A stretch of DNA of 64,000 bases. It comes from Fusarium oxysporum f. sp. lycopersici 4287 (Eukaryota; Ascomycota; Sordariomycetes; Hypocreales; Nectriaceae). The notes under the pieces were generated by a model. It saw nothing but the letters and a program-made list of their open reading frames with translations, was not told the DNA's origin and searched no databases. Location of the stretch: the NCBI RefSeq assembly GCF_000149955.1, contig NC_030986.1, positions 5,497,624 to 5,561,623 of the forward strand. The letters run 5' to 3'. Shown here one piece after another: positions 57,000-64,000 of the stretch (position 1 is the first letter of the stretch; each line of letters starts with the position of its first letter). Both the position numbers and the translations under genes were made by a program.

Positions 57000-58533
57000 T
57001 GAGATTAGAGTTGATGCTGCAGCGGCTTGTTGGTGAGAGGTTAAGTCGCCGACTCGGTGACTTGGGTGAAGCGTGAGATGACGGGAATAAGACGGTTACG
57101 TAAGGTGGAATGACGTTGCGGCTTGTCTTGCTATTGGTGGATGTTGACCTTGTCGTTTGGCTCCGTATCTTATCAGGCGGGTGGGATAACGTTAAAGGCG
57201 GTGACATAATCAATGCCGTGCTGCTCAATGACCGGATTTGTATTCGGAGAATTTGTTACTGGATATCAGATACATACTTAAATCTGCTGGCATTCAATTC
57301 TTCCTCCTTATCAGACAGTTTCTGAGGTGGTTTGGCGGATAGTGTTGCAATATTAAGATCTATCAAGGGGTATACAACAGTAAAAGATTTATATTATAAG
57401 GAGCTCATCGCAAGATATCCGGAGATGCAGAAACTCTCTGCATCCGTTATGGGTAATAGAAATACATGTCTAATTACTTACCGACAACTAATAGTTCTAA
57501 TTGCCCAACTGCTTTATCGTTCAATTTTCTATTTGAATCCCCTGGTTCATGAAACTCGACGCCAATTGCTAAGATTGCTTCGACTTCGGATTAGGCTATT
57601 GTAACGAGCTTGATATGGTTGCTGTAATGTGAAGTTCCCTTCTATAGGATCCAGTGCCTAAACACAGAGGTTTTGATTAAAATGATTCTGCTGATCATAT
57701 CTTCTGATAGGGTGCACTGGTATCATCAAGTGACCGAATCCTGGGTGACACGATAAACGGCAGTAAGCCACCATTGCGCCAGAATTATATGGAAAACAGC
57801 TACTTCGTTGAATCTGATATAATCTCTGATAACTTTGCTGGTAGACCCTAGGGAGAAACAAAACTTCATACTCTGGACGAGGTTATTAAAATAGAACTCC
57901 TTAAGAAGCTCCTAAACTTAGCCTATCTTACTTAAATCTTTTTATTATTTAGGATTAAGGTCCTAAGTTTTATTGCCCCCCCTAGGTAGTTTGCATTAAT
58001 CGCATGAATAACAATCATCATTGATTCGCCAAGGCGTGCTTACGCAGGGGTAATTACCTGACATCTCAGCTCAATGACGACGCGACCGTCTCAAACCTCA
58101 CCATGAAGTAATTCACAAAAGATCGGCGTTTTGTTCAATTGATGTGCAACTCTGCAAACCTGCAGATCACTTCAAGTTTACACCAATGACATGTTGTCTT
58201 ATACTGTTGCTAGGAAACAAAGCAACATCTTGGACGTCATAGGAATAATGAGCTCGTCACTCAGCCGTGAATTTTGTCGGTTTTGCTTTTTCAGAAACGT
58301 CATCTTGAAATAATAGAGGATAAGACATTTGTTAATTGCATTGAGACGTTGGTCAGGGCGCGTGGAGTCGTAGACGTCATGTAGACGTATCATAACGCGT
58401 CGTCAATGAACCACTTAACATAGGACCTTAGGTCAAAGACGAATATTTAAGGATGAAGAATTCCAGTCAATGATTGAAGAACAGACTTAAGCAAAAAAAG
58501 ACATTTTAGATAATTATTTACACAACTATCAAG
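57000..58533. other. long intergenic region with an AT-rich section
   Basis: 1534 bp. The part at about 57330-58000 is AT-rich with short open frames rich in Leu, Ile and Tyr, and an AAACTTAG ... CTAAGTTT inverted pair around 57915-57972. It could be a decayed repeat or transposon remnant, but no coding remnant was recognised. TATTTAAG at 58444-58451, 83 bp before the con-10-like start, is the likely core promoter of that gene. Confidence 0.35.
58444..58451 (+). promoter_or_regulatory. candidate TATA-type element of the con-10-like gene
   Basis: TATTTAAG about 83 bp upstream of ATG 58534, at a normal distance for a strongly inducible fungal promoter. Confidence 0.4.
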
Positions 58534-58876
58534 ATGACTGGCACCGACAACACCAACCCCGGCAACTTTGCCAACCGGTATGTCTAGCCTCATCCGATTC
58601 TACAAACCTTGAGTGATCATGTCTAACAAACATAGACCCAAGGAGGAGGTTCAAGAGATTGCCTCCAAGGGCGGAAAGTCCAGCCACTCTGGCGGATTTG
58701 CCAGCATGGACGCCGACAAGCAGGTTAGTCAACCACTTACCAAAGCACATATCACATTCTAACAGATCATTCAGCGAGAGATCGCTTCTGAGGGCGGCAA
58801 GGCCTCATCTGGCTCTTTTGAGCCTGGTAGTGAGAAGGCCAAGGAGGCTGGTCGCAAGGGTGGACTGGCTTCCTAG
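58534..58876 (+). CDS. con-10: conidiation-specific protein 10 (con-10)-like KGG-repeat protein
   Basis: Three exons: 58534-58577, 58636-58723, 58766-58876 (introns 58 and 42 nt, in phase); 80 aa. The product begins MTGTDNTNPGNFANRPKEEV and carries KGG motifs: EIASKGGKSSHSGGFASMD, EIASEGGKASSGSF and a final AGRKGGLAS. This is the pattern of Neurospora con-10 and Aspergillus homologues, small hydrophilic, Gly-rich, intrinsically disordered proteins made during conidiation and under desiccation or light (family knowledge). Intron positions inside such a short gene agree with the family. It was too short and too split to appear as one open frame. Confidence 0.9.
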
Positions 58877-59110
58877 TTGTATTACTATTATGAGACATGA
58901 CTTTGGATCGATGGAAGGGCTCTATCGGCAGGATCTAGAAACATGAATTGATTTTCCAGCTACACTGCCTCGGTCTCCAGGTGATGTGATGTTTCTATGA
59001 CTTTTGGCAAAACCGTGACGTTCTAAGCCGTTGTCGAGCTTCATCTGCCGGGTTGAGTAAAATCCGTGTTTCATGTGCTATCTTGCATATTCCATCTTGC
59101 CATAATCAAA

Positions 59111-59608
59111 ATGCGGTCATTTCACTGTCTGCAGACATGGCAGAAGAGCCTGTCCCGAATCTCGAAGGTAATGGGAAGCAAAGGGTCTTCACTAAGAAAG
59201 GCTGTGAATAAAATTATAAAGAGACATGTCGATTTTGATAAGCGGTGTCGATCAGATGCATTCACTGATCAGGTCAGCCTTCGCATCGCGTATTGGACAG
59301 GTAGTGAAACGACTGACCAACAGCAAGGGCTTCCAGCGTCTCATCCATTTCTGATCAATGCTCTAGCCAAACTAAAAGAAATCAAGGCCGCACACGAATC
59401 CGGGATAAAGAGGAGTCTAGACACCATCGTAGACCAAGAAAGCAATGGCCTGCTTGGTCGTGTGACCTCTGTACAAAGCAGGTTGGAAAAGGTCCTTGCG
59501 CATACTCTATTCTCCAACATCTGTCTCAAGATCCTCACCAATATCACTGCCACTATGAGGCCGGGATACAATAAGCTTCTCCTTAATAGGAATTTTGCTC
59601 CATGCTAG
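59111..59608 (+). CDS. hypothetical ORF, 165 aa, doubtful
   Basis: A single open frame; the frame is open from 59066, and Met 59111 was chosen as the more plausible start. The product is basic and probably helical (SLRKAVNKIIKRHVDFDKRC, LAKLKEIKAAHESGIKRSLD, VQSRLEKVLAHTLF). No family, signal or membrane segment recognised. Codon use is ordinary. It might be a fragment of a larger protein or a false frame. Confidence 0.3.
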   Translation: MRSFHCLQTWQKSLSRISKVMGSKGSSLRKAVNKIIKRHVDFDKRCRSDAFTDQVSLRIAYWTGSETTDQQQGLPASHPFLINALAKLKEIKAAHESGIKRSLDTIVDQESNGLLGRVTSVQSRLEKVLAHTLFSNICLKILTNITATMRPGYNKLLLNRNFAPC

Positions 59609-59997
59609 CGCTTAGTTTAAGCTTACCGCTCGCACTACGTAATTTGAGTGTGAGATTTCTGAAGGTGCCACGGACAGCACGAAATGGTGCCGACGGCGCG
59701 AATGACTCAAAGGTTTGCGTCGCAGACAACTTGGTTTTCTTCTTTTTTTCTCAGGTAATGTCCACTGAGATTCTTCAAATGCATGTCTAGTACATTTTAT
59801 GTTTTAGCGTAGTGATAGGTGAACACTTCCGCTCAAAGAAGTCTCTTGTAGATTATAAAATGGTGCTTGCTGCGATGCAACAATTCAGTGTCACTTTCGC
59901 TACCTGAGCTACTAACAAGTGAACCTGACCCTATAAAAATAAAACAGTTCTACTGCACACAGTTTACCCATCTCTCTGTTCCTCGCCATCGCTCGAC
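59609..59997. other. intergenic region
   Basis: 389 bp between convergent genes; nothing recognisable. Confidence 0.3.
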
Positions 59998-60333
59998 CTA
60001 TGACCGGTAGTCCTTCTGAGCCCTGCGACGGTGCGCAACCCTCTTTGTGTTGATCGGTAGACCATCGGGGCCCTCGTTCTCGCGACGACAGTTAACGCCG
60101 GCTTCATTACCGCAACGGGCAGGGAGGAGGCAGCAGCCGTCATTATCACGGAATACCTCCAAGCCGTCGCTTCCCTTGCCCAGTGAGACGCAGTCTGGGC
60201 CGTCGGGAAATCCACAACTACAATGGCGTGTTAGCAGAGCCGAACTCAATATAACTAGTGCAAAGTTCCAGGCATACCCATTCTTCGCAAAGACGCCAAC
60301 GGCGAAAAGAACTGAGACTAAAGCGAACTGCAT
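59998..60333 (-). CDS. small secreted cysteine-rich protein
   Basis: Two exons, 60278-60333 and 59998-60217, with a 60-nt intron (GTATGC donor, GCTAAC branch, GTAG acceptor); 91 aa. The N-terminus MQFALVSVLFAVGVFA is a clean signal peptide, with likely cleavage after Ala16. The mature part has six Cys (20, 28, 47, 48, 54, 62) including a CC pair, GCGFPDGPDC and GCCLLPARC, then a basic, Cys-free tail (KRVAHRRRAQKDYRS). The intron near the end of the signal peptide is typical of small secreted fungal proteins. Effector, antifungal or toxin-like roles are possible; none can be assigned. A TATTTATA element (60470-60477, minus-strand TATAAATA) sits about 140 bp upstream. Confidence 0.75.
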   Translation of the reverse strand: MQFALVSVLFAVGVFAKNGYAWNFALVILSSALLTRHCSCGFPDGPDCVSLGKGSDGLEVFRDNDGCCLLPARCGNEAGVNCRRENEGPDGLPINTKRVAHRRRAQKDYRS

Positions 60334-61243
60334 TTTGTGTTGCTGGAGAAGAAGAAAGGGCACCAGGCCTGGAGAGAAGAGATATAAGGACTTATGAAGA
60401 GGGTAAGCCGATGCTTTTTGATAGAGAAGAGAGAATAGCGAAAGTGAACTTATGGCATCCTTTTCTATGTATTTATATGTTCGACAAAAAGACATCCCCT
60501 GAATAGGGTGATGATGGCTCTTCTCTTGGCTGAAACAGCGCCTGGCCTGTAACAAAGTTAAAACGCAGGAGTTCCTATCTAATAACTCCACTTGAGACGT
60601 GGCATTACTAAGATGGGAAATTCTGATATAGTCAACATTTGAGGACCCTGCATGAAACATTAAAAGTGGACTTGAAGAGCTTCTCCGTTATGTAATATAA
60701 TTAATAGTTTTTAGTCTGTTTAAATAGTTTAAGAATGATATTTATAGGGTTCAAGGTAAGTGGCCAGACTTAGGCGTTTATACAGTAGCCTAGAAATGGA
60801 ACAAGAGCGGTCCTCCTTACGCCTTTGGCTGAGCTAGGCTGATATGGGCTGATCCGGGACTAAGAGGGAGCTGATGTTTGCTTCGCGCGCCTTACCTTGC
60901 AATTTCGCAATATTGTCGTCAGTCATGATCCCTCGCTTCTCAGCAATATCTCAATCCCAAAAATGACTACGGAGGTACGTAAATGGCGTTACCGGAGGAT
61001 TTTCCCCGCACTGACATCTTTGGTATTCTGCCAAACGTACGTAGAGCATCATAACAGTAGTCAATTGCGATGAATGACGAAAGTTGTGTTACCTGAGGGG
61101 AGCCAACAGATGTGACGACCAAACGTAAGTATAAGCTACAAAGCACCATATAAATACTCTCCACTAATTTCTGCACCTTCGCATCAATCCGCCAAGGCTG
61201 AATATTCTAACGCAACCCTTGGATCACCTACGAGACCTTCGTA
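60334..61243. promoter_or_regulatory. divergent intergenic region
   Basis: 910 bp between the secreted-protein gene and the NmrA-like gene at 61244. Contains TATTTATA at 60470-60477 (promoter of the minus-strand gene). No other gene supported. Confidence 0.35.
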
Positions 61244-62420
61244 ATGTCACGAAACATCTGCATCACTGCCGTTGACGGTAACACCGGCTTTCTCATCGCC
61301 GAACTAATCCTCAAACACCGTGACTTTTCTCGCAAAGTCGACTCCGTCATTGGTTTAACTCTTCATCCCGACTCCCCAAAAGCAAAAGAACTTCAAGACC
61401 TCGGCGCCAAGATCGTCGCCCATAAGCCCGGCCGTCTTCGTGAAATGGCCAAAACCCTACAAGACACTGGGTGCGACACCATCTGTCTCGTTCCTCCTGC
61501 TCACGAGCATAAGCTTGAGATTAGTGAGGAGCTCGTTCATGCTGCGAAGAAGGCAGATGTTCCGAATGTGCTGCTTATTAGTTCGGCGGGGTGCGATTAT
61601 GCTGAGAGGGGGAAGCAGCCGAGACTGAGGGAGTTTATTGATTTGGAGACGTTGGTTATGGAGGCGAAGGGGGATCCGAATGTTTCTACTGGAACGTCCC
61701 CTTGTATTATTCGGTGAGTCTGTTGAGAGGGTCAAAGAAAGATGACTGACTGTTTAGGGCTGGGTTCTATGCTGAGAACCTTTTGCTGTATGGGCAGCAG
61801 GCCAAGTCGGAGGGTGTTCTGCCGCTTCCAATTGGAGAATTCCACAAGTTTGCGCCTGTTGCACTTGGTGTAAGTTGATTCTGACCTCTCTGCCTGGGAT
61901 GTTACTGAAAACCTTGCAGGACGTTGCTCAAGTCGCTGCTCATGTTCTGACTGGCAAGGGCAAGCATGGTTTTGATGACCGTCACCGTGGACAAATGATG
62001 GTCGTAACTGGTAGATATCTGGATTTGTTCAGCTCAAATCAGATCGCTAACATCCGTTAGGCCCCATGCTCTGTGCTGGCAAAGAGCTCGCAGAAGCAGC
62101 CAGCAAGGCTCTCGGCGCCGAACTTCAGTTCGAGAACATTTCCCAGTACGCTTCCTTCACCATATTCCAATTTTTATAGGCTGACAATATCCAGTGCCGA
62201 AGCGAAGAGAGTTCTCAAGTCCCAGTCTGAGATCGATCCATCCGAACAGCAATATCTCCTCGAGTACTACAGCCTTGTGAAGGAGGGCAAAACCAACTAC
62301 ATCTCAACCACAGCTTTCCACGATGTGACCGGAGAGCACCCCACTGAACCGGAAAATTTCTTCAAGATCTATGAAGGCGAGATGAGGCCGAAGAAGAAGG
62401 CTAAGCATGAACACAAGTGA
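61244..62420 (+). CDS. NmrA-like NAD(P)-binding family protein
   Basis: Five exons: 61244-61713, 61758-61869, 61920-62010, 62061-62145, 62195-62420; introns of 44, 50, 50 and 49 nt, all in phase; 327 aa. Signature elements: ICITAVDGNTGFLIAELIL (a degenerate glycine motif, residues 5-23), GAKIVAHKPGRLREMAKTL, CIIRAGFYAENLLLY, PVALGDVAQVAAHVLTG and LCAGKELAEAASKALGAELQFENI. This matches NmrA/HSCARG-like proteins, which sense NAD(P) and regulate transcription factors, or act as atypical reductases. It is only distantly similar to the gene at 37118-38084. Confidence 0.88.
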
Positions 62421-63025
62421 GGCTGCACTGTTATGAAGAGGATGCTGTTAAGCCGAATCAAATTTTGGACCTAGGAAGTTCAGACCTAGCTGGGACTCGG
62501 AGTCTGAGATGCTAGATATCGCTGGCGTTAATAAGGGTTCTTGTAATTTAATTCTCAATGTCTCATTTTACGGCCAAGTCAAACTATCGGCAGTGATCTC
62601 CCATCGTATTCTCAACCAAGCCAACCAATCATCTCGTATCTCCGTCCCGAACAGCCCGATAGCAAAACCCTAAAACAACCATAAATCCTACCTAGATATC
62701 CACAGCCATACCATGCAACGTTTCTCTGCATGGAGCCGACTCCTAATCAAACACTAAAGAGAATTGTCTTTCGAATATGACGTAGAGTACAGCTATCTAC
62801 CTACCAAATAGAGTATATCGTGATCCTTGTATGACTGGAAGTATCAAAAGTGCCCAGAGTCTCGCGGGCGGGGAACCCTGCTTTATCTTACAAGTCTTCG
62901 AAAGGTCGCACTGATCGACATCGCGGATCACACGTCCGATATTAACGGGTTACATAGCCGAACTTTGAGTAGTACGATATTGATATTTTAGAGTATAAAG
63001 GTCAACTCAAAGACCCCTCTTTAAG
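62421..63025. other. intergenic region
   Basis: 605 bp between two plus-strand genes. No gene or clear repeat. Confidence 0.3.
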
Positions 63026-64000
63026 ATGGTCATTCTGTGGTTGCTTGCACTAGCCCTCTGCCTTTCCAGCACCTATAGCATCTACTATATACTGATGCTA
63101 CTTACAAAGATGGCATTAGCAGGGAGTCACTTTGGTGGCCAATGGGGCTCATTCGCTATCGCAGGAGACTCTTTCAACTTGTCCATGACAGACCATGTCA
63201 TCCGAACACAGGCAGACCTCGGTGAACTCGATGAGTTCTACAACATTGACATGGCCCCGCGCCGGTATCAGGCCCTGACGACATATCACAAGAGCGAACA
63301 GGATCTTCTTAGCGAAATTGACTTTGAGCATCTCGATCAGGAAGGCAAAGTGGACTATATTATGCTCAACACGTACCATACACGTCAACTCAACAATCTG
63401 GATCTTCAGAAAGCCTCGAAAGAGAAATATGATCCCCTGCTACCGTTTGCGGATGATCTTATTGGGATACTTGAGGCGCGCCAGGATGTCGATCCTATGA
63501 AGGCAAAAGAAACAGCTGGTTTGCTGAATAACATCACCAAATCTATCGCCAAAGTACAGACAAAGGTGCAAGATGGTGGTTTCAATGTCACGGAAACAAC
63601 GGGATATCTCGCGAGTAAAGCCGTCGCCAACCTTCTTGATCTTTTGGGCGAATGGTTCACATTTTACTCAACATATGATCCCCTGTTTGACTTCTGGGTT
63701 ACAACGCCTTGGCAGGCGGCAAATACCTCTCTTACAAGCTATCTTGACGTCGTTCAGACAAAACTGGCCGGGATGAATCAAAAGGACGGAGAAGACGCCA
63801 TTGTTGGGGAGCCAATCGGGCGCAAAGGACTGGAAGTCGAACTCGAAGCCGAGATGATTCCCTACATGCCTGAGGAGCTCATCAAGGTTGGCAACCAAGA
63901 ATTCGCATGGTGCGAAAAGGAAATGATCAAACAATCCGAAGCTCTCGGCTACGGCAAGGAATGGAAGAAAGCCCTTGAACACGTCAAAAACGACTACGTT
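63026..64000 (+). CDS. DUF885-type protein, partial (runs off the right edge)
   Basis: An open frame from ATG 63026 to the window end, 325 codons. The first ~30 residues are hydrophobic (MVILWLLALALCLSSTYS...), a possible signal peptide or anchor; an alternative start lies at 63110. The body matches the DUF885 family: FNLSMTDHVIRTQADLGELDEFYNIDMAPRRYQAL, LDQEGKVDYIMLNTYHTRQL, KYDPLLPFADDLIGILEARQDVDPMKAKE, and AIVGEPIGRKGLEVELEAEMIPYMPEELIKVG. DUF885 proteins are predicted metallopeptidases with the zinc motif in the C-terminal part, which is not in the window. No intron needed in the visible part. Confidence 0.8.
   Translation, partial: MVILWLLALALCLSSTYSIYYILMLLTKMALAGSHFGGQWGSFAIAGDSFNLSMTDHVIRTQADLGELDEFYNIDMAPRRYQALTTYHKSEQDLLSEIDFEHLDQEGKVDYIMLNTYHTRQLNNLDLQKASKEKYDPLLPFADDLIGILEARQDVDPMKAKETAGLLNNITKSIAKVQTKVQDGGFNVTETTGYLASKAVANLLDLLGEWFTFYSTYDPLFDFWVTTPWQAANTSLTSYLDVVQTKLAGMNQKDGEDAIVGEPIGRKGLEVELEAEMIPYMPEELIKVGNQEFAWCEKEMIKQSEALGYGKEWKKALEHVKNDYV

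Noticed and set aside
58199..58393. 64-codon minus-strand open frame upstream of the con-10-like gene
   Set aside because: AT-rich chance frame in a promoter region; no domain.
1..64000. tRNA, rRNA or CRISPR features
   Set aside because: No cloverleaf-like sequence with an intact T-loop (GGTTCGAAT-type) outside coding regions, no rRNA-like sequence and no regularly spaced repeats were noticed; CRISPR is not expected in a fungal genome.

Overview
The window reads as nuclear DNA of a filamentous ascomycete, most likely a Fusarium-type Sordariomycete. Genes are dense and lie on both strands without operons. Introns are short (about 45-65 nt) with GTRAGT-like donors, CTAAC/CTAAT-like branch sites and YAG acceptors. 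The gene families are fungal: Zn2Cys6 regulators, a HET protein, RTA1, a con-10-like KGG protein, NmrA-like proteins, an NRPS-like A-T-R enzyme and a 2EXR protein. Species assignment is inference. All family names are from memory of motifs; no search was run. Two assembly gaps are present (36439-36755 and 55032-55306).

Left part (0-17 kb): a partial RTA1-type membrane protein divergent from a Zn2Cys6 regulator, a zinc-independent MDR oxidoreductase, a second Zn2Cys6 regulator, a macro-domain-like protein, a five-exon protein joining a fungal STAND-type N-terminal domain to LIM fingers, a small protein with a 24-bp internal duplication, an SDR, a frameshifted GNAT acetyltransferase, a stand-alone receiver-domain protein, a 2EXR protein and a truncated NmrA-like gene whose model start overlaps a tiny two-exon gene on the other strand.

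Middle (17.8-27.2 kb): ankyrin+vWA protein, fucose-lectin-type beta-propeller with a Cys/Gly-rich tail, trypsin-like protease with an in-frame stop, HET-domain protein and a GFA-family enzyme. The first four resemble parts of fungal self/non-self recognition loci and are the strongest candidate for an uncharacterised system.

27.9-38.1 kb: a Zn2Cys6 regulator, a large membrane protein of unknown function, an NRPS-like adenylation-thiolation-reductase enzyme (interrupted by a gap) and an NmrA/isoflavone-reductase-like enzyme, the last two convergent and possibly a small secondary-metabolite cluster.

38-64 kb: a small uncertain gene, a sodium:neurotransmitter-symporter-family transporter, an M19 dipeptidase, an interrupted unknown protein, an allantoate-permease-type MFS transporter, an NAD-dependent epimerase/3beta-HSD-like enzyme, a degenerate gene, an SDT1-like HAD nucleotidase, a drug-efflux-type MFS transporter convergent with a Zn2Cys6 regulator, a con-10-like gene, a small secreted cysteine-rich protein, a second NmrA-like gene and a partial DUF885-type protein running off the right end.

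A recurring theme is near-intact genes carrying one or two lesions (premature stop, 1-nt shift or truncation): seven such loci lie between about 13 and 51 kb. They may be real decay in an accessory region or assembly errors.
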